A stretch of 64,000 bases of DNA from Prorocentrum cordatum (Eukaryota; Sar; Dinophyceae; Prorocentrales; Prorocentraceae). The notes beneath the pieces are model-generated. The model saw only the letters and a program-made list of their open reading frames with translations. It ran no database searches and was not told the DNA's origin. This document shows positions 53,627 to 64,000 of the stretch, piece by piece. Position 1 is the first letter of the stretch. Each line of letters starts with the position of its first letter. The DNA lies in NCBI GenBank assembly GCA_963575745.1, contig CAUYUJ010008613.1:436577-500576 (forward strand). Reading direction: 5' to 3'. The position numbers and the translations under genes are program-made.

Positions 53627-53666
53627 CTAGAACTTGAGTGCGCGCGAAGCGCGCGCGATGGTTGTA
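53627..53666. repeat. GC hairpin repeat, copy H4
   Basis: CTAGAACTTGAG, TGCGCGCG-AAG-CGCGCGCG, ATGGTTGTA. The outer arms are diverged and the inner stem kept. Like H2 it is preceded by CTAG (CTAGCTAGAAC). Confidence 0.9.
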
Positions 53667-53683
53667 CGCGTTGTTATGCACGG

Positions 53684-53735
53684 GTGTGTATGTGTGTGTG
53701 TTTGTGTGTGAGTGTGTGCATGTGTGTTTGTAAAC
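53684..53735. repeat. (TG)n microsatellite
   Basis: GTGTGTATGTGTGTGTGTTT and similar directly after hairpin H4, in the place of the AT runs after H1-H3. Confidence 0.9.
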
Positions 53736-53855
53736 CGTGAAACCGTTGTCGAATTCATATTCGTGTCGCGCGTGCAGGCGAGGGGAAGCTGCGCGAGAGT
53801 CCGCCCTGACACGGTGGCAAGCAAGCTTTCAGCAGTGAGGCAGTTAGCCATTGCC

Positions 53856-54149
53856 ATGCTCGTCCTCCTCCTCCTCGTCCTCCTCTTGGGGCCGCCAGGC
53901 CCTTTGCCAGCGGACGGGGACGCGTTGTTGCCGAAGGAGCTCGCCGCTTGCGCAGGGCCCCAGGAAGAAGGTCTCGTCTTGGCCCGAGCGGGGAGAAGGC
54001 CGAGTTTTCCGCTGCCCGTGGGACATCTTCTTCGCCTGTTTCACACATGCCGATGCTGCATGTTTGTAGTATGCCACGGTGGGCGCACCAAAGGGTTGCC
54101 GCGGGAAGACGCGTACGACTCGGTGGCCCAATGTCGAACCATCCTTTGA
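53856..54149 (+). CDS. Hypothetical short protein or first exon with signal-peptide-like start
   Basis: ATG at 53856 begins MLVLLLLVLLLGPPGPLPAD, a hydrophobic core with a plausible cleavage region, followed by a polar sequence with Cys and ending at TGA 54147-54149. An earlier in-frame Met exists at 53712 but lies in the TG repeat, so I prefer 53856. No family recognised. The hydrophobic start comes from CTCCTC-type codons, so it could also be simple-sequence coincidence. Confidence 0.25.
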   Translation: MLVLLLLVLLLGPPGPLPADGDALLPKELAACAGPQEEGLVLARAGRRPSFPLPVGHLLRLFHTCRCCMFVVCHGGRTKGLPREDAYDSVAQCRTIL

Positions 54150-55965
54150 ATATTGCTACAGGGAGGGGCAGGAACGCTCGGGTGTAGTAGCCAGATGCAG
54201 ACCCCGAGGGGTCGCAGGGTAGTTTGTTTCAGGGGTCGCGCCAGGGAGCCACCTTGCAAGCTAAGACCGCGGGGGACGTTTGTGGAGTCCTCTCCAGCCG
54301 CCCAAGAAGGCTCTGCGGCGCAATCGCATCTCCTCTCCACATATATCGTTTCATCCGCTTGGGTATCGACAGCGCTAGGAGGAAGTCCTCATTCTCGCTT
54401 GTACTCTACGGATATTGAGCGGGTTCGGTTCGTTGACCGATTCCCCCGAACACAGCAAGTGGATCCAAAAGAAATTTCGTATTTTGGAGGAATATCAGTA
54501 TGGCAAGACGTTGACCACGGTTGGTTAGGTGCTCCCTGGTGCCGGCGGCGTGTTCATGTGTGGTTTTGGGGTCCCGTTGGGATGTCCAATCTTTTTTCTC
54601 CTCCCCACCAGCCCTCCCAGCCCGTCGGCATCCACCCCTGGGCGGCAGTGCCGCCGCTTCCTGCACCCTCCTCTTCGTTGCACATCTCCCTCGTCCTTCC
54701 ATGATGATCCTCCTGCCCTTTAAATACTGACAGGGGCCACGGGTCGTTAGGAGTGCATGCAATCACCGTTCAACACGCCGCATCGGGAGCGAAATGATTC
54801 CACTGGCGCGGCGCAGTGGTCAAGCGTCATCGAGAAAATAGGCGGATCATTTGACACATTTGACACAGCTGGGTAATCAGGAGCCTTGCCAAGCTGACAC
54901 CTGTACACATTAGCCGCCATAGCATGCACCGGCGATTGGCACAATTTAGTTGGTTGGCTTTAGCCGCTGAGATAAGGGATCGACCATTATTTTGGATGCC
55001 CGTCAGCAACAAACTTGCACGAGAGCGGTGGATACATTTACCTTTTGTGTGAACGGGCTCAGCACTAATCGTATGCAGCGTTGTTGGCTTCGAGGATGGC
55101 GCCACACATGCGCTGATGCGCTGACCTATGTGGCGCGCACCCGACGACCTGCACAGACCCTCTCCAGCAAATCCGAGGACAGCGCATATCTCTGGCAAGC
55201 CCCACACCGGATGCAAGAACGAGAAGTCATGCTTAATTGCTAGGATGCCCTATCACAAAGAACCAGCCTGCGGCAGCACATGCGAAGGCTGCGTCGGATA
55301 CAGTCTGCAACACTCGCGAGCCAAGAAGGACGGGTTGCCACTCCCGCGGGTTCTGTTGGCAGTCCCCAGTGTGGCGCTGTCCAACAGAGGGGGTTTGAAA
55401 AACGTCTGCCGCGAGGAGGCGGCTGGCAGCGCTCCAAGTCTCGCAGCGGGGCCGAAGCAGGGTACCTCCGCCTCCCCCTCTTCTCCCCCTCCCCCTCCTC
55501 CCCCAGACCTCCCCCTTCCTCTCTGGGTCTGCCAGCCCGAGCGGGCCAGGCACTTGTTGGCGAGGCCGCGTGGCACTCGTGCGCGATGTGCGCCGTCCCG
55601 CCAGGCGGACAGAAGGGGGGGCGTGATCTCTCCGGCATGCACGGGCCGCCCACGGGCCTTGCGCTTCGTGGCGCACGGCGAGGCGCTGGGCAGGGAAATG
55701 ATAGCCGCAGGTGTCCGCTGGAGACGCTCGTGCCATCGCGGGGGTGGTTTCGGCCGTGAGGCCCGAGTCTGCCCTGCAGCCGGCACGAGGACTAGGAACA
55801 GCTCAAGTTTTGGAGGGGGGGTCGTGGGCTCTTCGTGTTCTGGGCTCCCTACCTTGGAGTATTATTCCCCATATCCTAAGGATTGGGGTTCTTGTTATTA
55901 CTCTGACGCCTCCCACTCCTCCTCCTCCTTCTTCCTCCCGCTCGCGCCTCCCTCCTCCCAATGAT
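54150..55965. other. Unassigned
   Basis: Several medium open frames on both strands. A 278-codon plus frame at 55128-55964 and antisense frames over the same bases contain CCCCCTCC-derived proline runs and no domain. No repeat of note. Confidence 0.4.
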
Positions 55966-55969
55966 AATC

Positions 55970-56065
55970 ACCAGATAAGACAAGACAAGATAATATACTA
56001 CAAGATAAGATAAGATAGCACAAGATATGATAAGAAGAGATTTCAAGATAAGATAAGATAAGTTA
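55970..56065. repeat. GATAA pentanucleotide repeat
   Basis: AAGATAAGATAAGATAG and AAGACAAGACAAG units, AT-rich, directly before the 152-bp array. Confidence 0.9.
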
Positions 56066-56091
56066 AGCTCACACTCACACTCTCTCATGAT

Positions 56092-58125
<2,034 letters not shown>

Positions 58126-61100
58126 TCAGGATGAGGGCAAAATGAATGAGAAGCCCCAGCGTTCTTCAAAAGCGTCGGACCACGTAAGAAACTGAAGAAG
58201 GAAAACAGTATCAGTGCGCAGACGCTTGAGAGTGGCGCGGTGGATGAGGCCTGCTGTGCGGCCGTGCGGGAGGCCGAGGGCCGCGTCCACGCAGGTTAGG
58301 AGCATGTCCGAACTGCGGGCCAGAGTCGGGCGGGGGCCAGGAGCTCTCAGACTCCATAGGCGGAGCTCGATGCATCGGTGGGCAGTCGGCTGCGCGTCGG
58401 CCTTTCTCGGTCCGTCGTACTGTGGTCCAGCTTCGCGGAACCAGTGGGTGCGCCTAGCGGGGCGGCGGTCGGGGGCCGCCACAAGAGGCGGCAGGTACGC
58501 GGCCAACACCCATGACAAGAGGATCCGCTTGGCCCGGCGGAGCGCAGGAGCCGGAGCATCCTGGTAGGGTGGCTCCTCCTGGGCCTGCGCGGCGCCCCCG
58601 CCACCCCCCTCGGCGGCTGCTGCGGCCTTGCGTTTGGCCCTCAGCCTCCTCAGCCTCCTCCTGTCGGAGCGCTCCTCAGCCTCCAGTCGTTGGAGCAGGT
58701 CCTGCTCCTTCAGGTGCGACAGAATCTCCGCGAACTCTCGCAGCGTGTCCGCACCCTGGAAATTTCGGCCGCTAGGGTCGGCGTCCTGCCTCCCAGCGGC
58801 GACGCTGCTGCTCACGGGCTTTGCCGCAGAGGGGCCGGCCGTAGGGGGGCCGTAGCTGGGGCCGTCGGCTGTGTACCCGATCGGGCCCCAAAAGCCCACG
58901 GGCGCTTGCACCCCGAGGTCGTGGTGGAGGTCGTGGTCGTCGGCACCGTCGTCGCGTGAGTCTCGGAGTCCGACTTCACAGTCAGCTGTGCGTTCAGTCT
59001 GGGCGCGGCTGCCTGGTGGGACGGTCAGCGCAGGTGGCCTGCAGGGTACTGCTGCCGTGACGTCAGGGCGCTGTGCTGCTGAGGTACGGTGGCGTGGGTC
59101 CACTGCTGGGCCGGGCTGGGGTCCCTGAGTTTGGGCCTTGGTCTGTGCGCCCGTACTGGGGGACGGCATCTCGGCGCGGAGCGCAGGTGCAGGGACGGTC
59201 AGACTGGAGCAGCTCAGGTGGGCGGTGTCCCCAGACGACAGCGTGACGGTCCAGTGGCCGGGGTGCTCGCTGGACTGCCCCCGTACGATACCTCGGAGGC
59301 CGTTGATGGGGTTGTGGACTTGACCCTGGACGATGACCGCTGTGCCCGCGTGGAGCCGTGGTGGGATCCAAGCGGCCAAACGGCAGTTTACGGCTCGGAG
59401 GTGACCGATGGTGGCTGGTTGCGGTCCGAGGAAGCGCTCGAAGTGCTCCCGTACAGTCACAGTGCTAGTGCTGGCAGTGCTGGTGCTAACACGCGAGGTT
59501 GCGAGGGAGCCAGGACCCAGGGCAGGCGTGTGAGCATGCGAGACGGCCGAGGCTGGCCCCGCTGCCGTGCTACCAGGTTGTGGCGGGGAGGTCACCCCAG
59601 GGCTCGAGGCAGCGTGGGGACCGATGACAGGAATGGCAGGCGTGGTGCCATGCGGGGGGGCTGAAGCCGCCCCCGCTGGCGTGCTACCAGGTTTTGGCGG
59701 GGGGGTCGACTCGAGGCTTGAGGCAGTGTGGGGGCCGATGACAGGAATGGCAGGCGTGGTGCCATGCGGGGGGGCTGAAGCCGCCCCCGCTGGCGTGCTA
59801 CCAGGTTTTGGCAGGGGGGTCGGCACGGGGCTCGAGGCAGTGTGGGGGCTGATGCCAGGGCGGCCCTGGGCGGCCGTCTGGTGGCCTAGGGGGCGTCTGC
59901 GGTCGCGCTGTCGGCGTCGCCGCCGCGCTGTAGCTGCGCTCCGTCGCCGCCACTCGTCGCGGAAGCCGATGAAGAAGTAGTACATGACGTACGTGGCGCA
60001 CAGGGTGGCCCACGTGGACGGTGACACCACGTTGTACCACTCGATGACCTCCAACCACACACGCTCCACGAGCGCTGCCGTGTAGGCCGACGTGGGTGCC
60101 ACCTTTGGTGCCGCCGCGGACGACACAGGGCGTGCTGAATCTGGCAGGGTTGGCGTGAGAGTTGTCGTCGGCGGTGCCGGCGTTGGTGCTGGTGTCAACG
60201 TTGGTGCCCACGTAGGCGTGGGCGTGGGCGCTGCCGCTGGCAGTGCTGGTGTCGAAACTATGGACGATGTTGCCATGGATGCGAGCGTCGATGCAGACGG
60301 CGGAGTTGGCGTAGATGCTGGCTGCAACTCTGGCGTGGGTGACGGCGTAGGCGCGGGCGTGGGTGGTGACGCTGGCGGTGCTGGCGTCGGAGCTGTCGTC
60401 GGTGCTGGCCTCACTGTTGACGTCGGGGTGGGTGTCGGGTCTGACGTCGCTGCTGCCTGTGACTCTGGCTTTGGTGCCGGCGTGGTGGGGGCGGCCGCTG
60501 GCGCTGGAGGTGCTGGTGTCAGAGCTGTCGTCAGTGCTGGCGTCGGTGCGGGCGTCGACAGGGACGTCGGTGCTGCCTTCGGTTCTGACGTCGCCGTCCA
60601 GGGGGCAGGCGTGGATGCTGACACTGCCGATGCTGGCGTCGGAGCTGCTGTCATTGGTGCTGCCGCCTCGGCTGCACTCGGGGCCGGCGCAGTCGCTGGT
60701 GTCGGAGCTGCGTGCGGGTCTGGTGTTGGTGGCGCCGTAGTCGTGGGCGTAGGTGTTACTTGTGAGGCTGTTTTCGCTGGTCTGTAGTTGTTGCCCCACG
60801 GGGTGTCGCAGTGGGTGCCCATGGGGTACTGTGCACAGCACTGCCCTGACACGCTCTTGAAAAGTACAACGCATTTTGTCCCACCTATTTGCTCTGATAC
60901 GTTCAGTAATACACATGTTACCGTAGACGATGCTGCCGGCGAGTCTGACATGGCTGCCGCCGTCGGCGGCCGCCCGAAAACTGGCACTTCCGATGCGGCC
61001 GTCACAGCTGCCGTCCGTGCTGTCGTCGATGACTGTGGAGGGATCGGGAATTGAAGGGGGTACAGGTGCGATCGGGAATTTAAGCGGGCACAGCCCCACT

Positions 61101-61281
61101 CGGACTGAGTGGCCCGCCCGCCCCACCAGGCCTTGGGCCAGCCTTGAGCAGACTGTACCGATGCTGTCGTCGATGTTGTCGTCGATGCAGACTGTGCCGC
61201 AGACGATGAAATCGACGAGGCAGACGTGTCATGACATGACATGGCGGTCCCACTAGCGTAGGGTGCGCCTGAAGACGGCAC
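58126..61281 (-). CDS. Large Pro/Ala/Thr-rich membrane protein, C-terminal part, with KOW/SH3-like motif
   Basis: The 1051-codon frame ends at TGA (58126-58128). In protein order: a Ser/Thr stretch, a Cys segment (SEQIGGTKCVVLF, GQCCAQYPMGTHC), long Pro/Ala/Thr repeats like extracellular mucin-type linkers, a hydrophobic segment TWATLCATYVMYYFFIGF (about 59962-60015), a basic run RRRRRQRDRRR, three 38-residue repeats, then GTAVIVQGQVHNPINGLRG and IVRGQ (about 59275-59340), which resembles a KOW/SH3-like barrel. A charged coiled-coil-like part follows (EILSHLKEQDLLQRLEAEER), and the C-terminus has RPTLARSS. The order suggests an outer repeat domain, one membrane pass and an inner C-terminus. 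The Met at 61281 is not the true start: the coding region continues upstream in another frame. Confidence 0.6.
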   Translation of the reverse strand: MPSSGAPYASGTAMSCHDTSASSISSSAAQSASTTTSTTASVQSAQGWPKAWWGGRATQSEWGCARLNSRSHLYPLQFPIPPQSSTTARTAAVTAASEVPVFGRPPTAAAMSDSPAASSTVTCVLLNVSEQIGGTKCVVLFKSVSGQCCAQYPMGTHCDTPWGNNYRPAKTASQVTPTPTTTAPPTPDPHAAPTPATAPAPSAAEAAAPMTAAPTPASAVSASTPAPWTATSEPKAAPTSLSTPAPTPALTTALTPAPPAPAAAPTTPAPKPESQAAATSDPTPTPTSTVRPAPTTAPTPAPPASPPTPAPTPSPTPELQPASTPTPPSASTLASMATSSIVSTPALPAAAPTPTPTWAPTLTPAPTPAPPTTTLTPTLPDSARPVSSAAAPKVAPTSAYTAALVERVWLEVIEWYNVVSPSTWATLCATYVMYYFFIGFRDEWRRRSAATARRRRRQRDRRRPLGHQTAAQGRPGISPHTASSPVPTPLPKPGSTPAGAASAPPHGTTPAIPVIGPHTASSLESTPPPKPGSTPAGAASAPPHGTTPAIPVIGPHAASSPGVTSPPQPGSTAAGPASAVSHAHTPALGPGSLATSRVSTSTASTSTVTVREHFERFLGPQPATIGHLRAVNCRLAAWIPPRLHAGTAVIVQGQVHNPINGLRGIVRGQSSEHPGHWTVTLSSGDTAHLSCSSLTVPAPALRAEMPSPSTGAQTKAQTQGPQPGPAVDPRHRTSAAQRPDVTAAVPCRPPALTVPPGSRAQTERTADCEVGLRDSRDDGADDHDLHHDLGVQAPVGFWGPIGYTADGPSYGPPTAGPSAAKPVSSSVAAGRQDADPSGRNFQGADTLREFAEILSHLKEQDLLQRLEAEERSDRRRLRRLRAKRKAAAAAEGGGGGAAQAQEEPPYQDAPAPALRRAKRILLSWVLAAYLPPLVAAPDRRPARRTHWFREAGPQYDGPRKADAQPTAHRCIELRLWSLRAPGPRPTLARSSDMLLTCVDAALGLPHGRTAGLIHRATLKRLRTDTVFLLQFLTWSDAFEERWGFSFILPSS
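59629..59860 (-). repeat. 114-bp in-frame tandem repeats inside the large gene
   Basis: AGGAATGGCAGGCGTGGTGC recurs 114 bases apart (59629 and 59743), with a weaker third unit. They encode 38-residue repeats with GSTPAGAASAPPHGTTPAIP. Confidence 0.9.
61027..61275 (-). repeat. 249-bp duplicated segment inside the large gene, copy 1
   Basis: Nearly identical to 61789-62037, 762 bases away (a multiple of three). Encodes SAQGWPKAWWGGRATQSEWG and RLNSRSHLYPL. Confidence 0.92.
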
Positions 61282-64000
61282 CCGCGCCAGCGGCCCTGGC
61301 GAGGCGTCAGGACAGTGGATGGCCGAGGGCTCGTCGAGGCAGGCGTCGATGCGGTCGTCGGTGCTGACGTCGCTGTTGGGGTCGATGCGGGCCGTGGCGC
61401 AGGCGTAGGTGTCGACGTGGCGGACATGATACGGCGTGGCATGGCGGTCCCAATAGCCGTGGGTGTGCCTGACGGCGTCGATCTCGTCGTCGATGCTGCC
61501 GTCGGTGCCGACGATACTGAGGCCGACCCTGTCGTCAATGCTGGCGTCGGTGCGGACGTGAGCGCGGGAGCCACGGCCGTGTATGCCGCCGTGGATGCAG
61601 TCATGGGTGCTGTCGTGGATACCGCTGTGGAGGCCGTTTGGGGTGCTGCCGTAGATGCCGACGTGGGTGCCAACATTGGTGCCGCCGCCGGCGAGTCTGC
61701 CACTGCTGACGTCGAAGGCGGTCGCCCGAAAGCTGTCGCTGCCGATGTGGACGTCCCAGCTGCCGTCCGCGGTGGCGTCGACGACTGTGGAGGGATCGGG
61801 AATTTAAGGGGGTACAGGTGCGATCGGGAATTTAAGCGGGTACAGCCCCACTCGGCCTGAGTGGCCCGCCCGCCCCACCAGGCCTTGAGCCAGCCTTGAG
61901 CAGACTGTACCGATGGTGTCGTCGATGTTGTCGTCGATGCAGACTGTGCCGCAGACGATGAAATCGACGAGGCAGACGTGTCATGACATGACATGGCGGT
62001 CCCACTAGCGGAGAGTGCGCCTGAAGGCTGCACTCCCGCCCGCGGCGCTGGACGAGGCGTCAGAGCAATGACTGGCTGAGGACTCATCGAGGCTGGCCTC
62101 GATGCGGCCGTCGGTGCTGACGTTGATGTGGACGTGGGCGCCTCAATCGATGCGGTGGTCGGCGGTGCTGGCCTAGGGACACCCAGGGTCGTCGGCGGGT
62201 TGGGATAAATAGTGGGTGGTGCCGCTGGCGGTGCTGTCGCAGGAGCTGTCGTCGGTGCTGGCCTCGATGCAGACGTCGGAGCTGGCGTCGACGCTGGCTG
62301 CAACTCAGGCGTGGGTACGGGCGTAGGCGCAGGCGTAAGTGCTGACGCTGGCGGTGCTGGCGTAGGAGCTGTCATCGGTGCTGGTCTCGATGGAGACGCC
62401 GGAGCTGGCGTCGATGCGGCCTGCAACTCTGGCGTAGGTTCCGACGTAGGCGCAGGCGTGGATGTTGACGCTGGTGGTGCTGTCGTAGGGGCTGGCATCG
62501 GTGCTGGCCTCGATTCGGACGTCGGAGCTGGCGTCGAAGCTGGCTGCAGCTCTGAGAGACGATGATGCCGAGGAGAGGTCTGTAGGTCACCAGGCTTCGG
62601 CGGGCCTGAAGGCGCCGCCGAGCGAGTGGCCGTACAAGGAGCGCAAGAGTGGCTGGTTTTGGTGCTGGCGTCTCTTGCGGCCGTCGGGGCTGTCGCTGGC
62701 AGTACTGGCGTCGCTGCCGTCGATGCTAACGTCGGAGCCGCCGCTGGCAGTGGTGGCATCGCTGCCGTCGATGCTACCGTCGGAGCCGGCGATGCTATCG
62801 ATGCCGCCGTCGGAGTCTGTGAAACTGCGGGCGGAGCCGTCGTCGCTGCCGTCGAGGCGGCCGTCGGAGCCGACGATGCTAACGATACTGACGTCGGAGC
62901 CGGCGGTGCTAACGATGCTGCCATCGTAGCTGCCGTCTCTGCTAACGATGCTAACAGTGCTGCCGTCGGAGCCGTCATCGCTGCCGTTGATGCTGCCGTC
63001 GGAGTCGGCGAAGCTGTGGTCATTGCTGCCGTCGATGCGAGCGTCGATGCTGACATCGGAGCCGGCGTCGGTGCAGCGTCGTCATGGTCGTCGTGGTCGT
63101 CGTCGTCGTCTCCTCCTCCTCTAGCGGGGCTGGGCGAGGGAGGGGGCGGGGATGGTGTCGAATCTGTGCACCCCGCTGGCGTCGCGGCTGACTGCAGTGC
63201 CGTCGTTAGAGTTGGCTTCGGTGCTGTCTGCGGTGCTGGGGTGTGGTCCGTCATGGACGTGGGCGTGGGTGCTGCCGAGGACGATGCTGGCGTCAATATT
63301 GACGTCGACGCGGGCATTGGCACGGGCGCTGACGTCGACAAGGCGGACGGGTCATGGCATGGCAGGGCAGCCCCACTGACGTCAGGTGCGCCTGAAGACT
63401 GCACCCTCGCCAGCGGCCCTGGGCGAGGCGTCAGGACAGAGGAGGTTGAAAGGCTCATCAATGCAGGTGCCGAGGACATGACATATCGTGGCATGGCGGC
63501 CCCAGCAGCCGAAGGTGCGCCTGAAGACTGCACCCTCGCTGGCGGGCACGGGCGAGGGGACAGGGCTGGTGATGACGGTGGGCTCGTCGGGGCTGGCGTC
63601 AATGCGGTCGGCAGTGCTGGTGTCGATGCTGGGGTCGATGCGACGACAAGCATGACGGCGGCGAAAATGGTGGCACGTTTGGGGCGGGCCAGCCCCGCCG
63701 TGCCCTTGGAGCCGCAGGCGGTGCTGATGGCGCCAAAGATCATGCTGCCGACCTTGACGGCCCTTTTAGGGTGGGCTGGACCCGCCGTGCTGGTGGAGTC
63801 GACGATGTTGTTGACGACGCTCCTTGTGCCCGTGCCGATGGTGCGCAGGACCGCGTCGACGATGCCGAGAACGATGCCGAAAGTGGGGCCGAGGACGCAC
63901 CCGAAGTTCAGCGGGATAATGCCGGTGAAGGTGAGGGCGGTGCTGGCGAGGCCGCGGAAGCGCTCCCGGTGGGGGGTCGGGGTCCGGCTGCTTGTCGCGC
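61080..64000 (-). CDS. Large Pro/Ala/Thr-rich membrane protein, N-terminal part (runs off the window)
   Basis: The minus frame is open from the window edge. The first Met inside is at 63743, but the same frame continues upstream with FTGIIPLNFGCVLGPTFGI and VLGIVDAVLRTIG, hydrophobic and probably membrane-associated. Then come Ala/Pro/Thr/Ser repeats with several copies of a motif like VLTPRPGPLARVQSSGAP. Near 61298 the frame departs from that motif: the plus strand has GGCCCTGGCGAGG where the sister copy at 63416 has GGCCCTGGGCGAGG. One missing base explains why the continuation lies in the 58126-61281 frame, so both entries are one gene of more than 1900 codons. The last about 70 codons of this frame are out of register. 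No homologue is known to me. Confidence 0.58.
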   Translation of the reverse strand, partial: ATSSRTPTPHRERFRGLASTALTFTGIIPLNFGCVLGPTFGIVLGIVDAVLRTIGTGTRSVVNNIVDSTSTAGPAHPKRAVKVGSMIFGAISTACGSKGTAGLARPKRATIFAAVMLVVASTPASTPALPTALTPAPTSPPSSPALSPRPCPPARVQSSGAPSAAGAAMPRYVMSSAPALMSLSTSSVLTPRPGPLARVQSSGAPDVSGAALPCHDPSALSTSAPVPMPASTSILTPASSSAAPTPTSMTDHTPAPQTAPKPTLTTALQSAATPAGCTDSTPSPPPPSPSPARGGGDDDDDHDDHDDAAPTPAPMSASTLASTAAMTTASPTPTAASTAAMTAPTAALLASLAETAATMAASLAPPAPTSVSLASSAPTAASTAATTAPPAVSQTPTAASIASPAPTVASTAAMPPLPAAAPTLASTAATPVLPATAPTAARDASTKTSHSCAPCTATRSAAPSGPPKPGDLQTSPRHHRLSELQPASTPAPTSESRPAPMPAPTTAPPASTSTPAPTSEPTPELQAASTPAPASPSRPAPMTAPTPAPPASALTPAPTPVPTPELQPASTPAPTSASRPAPTTAPATAPPAAPPTIYPNPPTTLGVPRPAPPTTASIEAPTSTSTSAPTAASRPASMSPQPVIALTPRPAPRAGVQPSGALSASGTAMSCHDTSASSISSSAAQSASTTTSTTPSVQSAQGWLKAWWGGRATQAEWGCTRLNSRSHLYPLKFPIPPQSSTPPRTAAGTSTSAATAFGRPPSTSAVADSPAAAPMLAPTSASTAAPQTASTAVSTTAPMTASTAAYTAVAPALTSAPTPALTTGSASVSSAPTAASTTRSTPSGTPTAIGTAMPRRIMSATSTPTPAPRPASTPTATSAPTTASTPASTSPRPSTVLTPRQGRWRGCRLQAHPTLVGPPCHVMTRLPRRFHRLRHSLHRRQHRRQHRYSLLKAGPRPGGAGGPLSPSGAVPA
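61789..62037 (-). repeat. 249-bp duplicated segment inside the large gene, copy 2
   Basis: See copy 1. It contains an internal doubled GATCGGGAATTTAAG (encoding two LYPLKFPIP-like stretches). Confidence 0.92.

Noticed and set aside
53365-53637. Met/Thr-rich or Ile/Val-rich protein
   Set aside because: Translation of a degenerate GAT tract.

Overview
The window reads as nuclear DNA of a dinoflagellate, probably a high-GC core lineage; the species cannot be fixed from sequence alone. The evidence is three diverged Ty1/copia polyproteins of the kind that fill dinoflagellate genomes, a decayed non-LTR (LINE) element, long polypurine/polypyrimidine microsatellites, large GC-rich repeat arrays, and very few plausible host exons. 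There are no bacterial operons, ribosome binding sites, rRNA, recognisable tRNA or CRISPR arrays. I looked for the dinoflagellate spliced-leader sequence and did not see it.

Layout: 1-4718 is copia-like element 1, cut by the left edge. 4.7-21.5 kb is mostly simple repeats and unassigned GC-rich sequence. It also holds a decayed minus-strand gene copy (15.2-17.5 kb) related to the large gene at the right end. 21.6-28.9 kb is copia-like element 2. 28.9-32.5 kb is a run of GGA tracts, a 130-base core repeat and a CTTGGG-type array. 33.3-36.15 kb is the 3' half of a degenerate LINE. 36.2-43.5 kb holds CCCAAG-type arrays, conserved GC hairpins, GAT tracts and a 42-bp minisatellite. 43539-51705 is copia-like element 3, complete with 291-bp LTRs, a tRNA-Met-type primer site and a 5-bp target duplication (CGGCC). 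It was inserted into a CCCAAG array that resumes at 51.7-52.8 kb. 53-58 kb holds further microsatellites and a homogeneous array of seven 152-bp units followed by a (GA)n tract. 58126-64000 on the minus strand is a very long proline/alanine/threonine-rich membrane-protein gene, broken once by an apparent single-base deletion.

The strongest biological signal is shared by the three copia elements. Each carries, upstream of its integrase, a domain that aligns motif by motif with SAM-dependent cytosine methyltransferases: a motif I-like strand and loop, an acidic second strand (ID..YGW or VD.RTGW), a motif IV-like P-P-C or L-P-C, and a motif VI-like E-N-P/E-N-L/E-K-P. The elements have diverged far from one another yet keep the domain in the same position, which suggests an old and functionally retained capture. 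All three copies here are broken by stops and frameshifts, and none keeps every motif.

The second signal is a two-member family of minus-strand genes with a transmembrane segment, a KOW/SH3-like NPINGLRG motif and a conserved C-terminal RPTLARSS segment. One member (58-64 kb) is nearly open. The other (15-17.5 kb) is a relic with a Trp-to-stop change inside the motif. A third signal is a set of dispersed non-coding repeats with a shared architecture: CCCAAG/CTTGGG arrays of 320-370 bp units, and 40-bp GC hairpins followed in three of four copies by AT-rich tracts.
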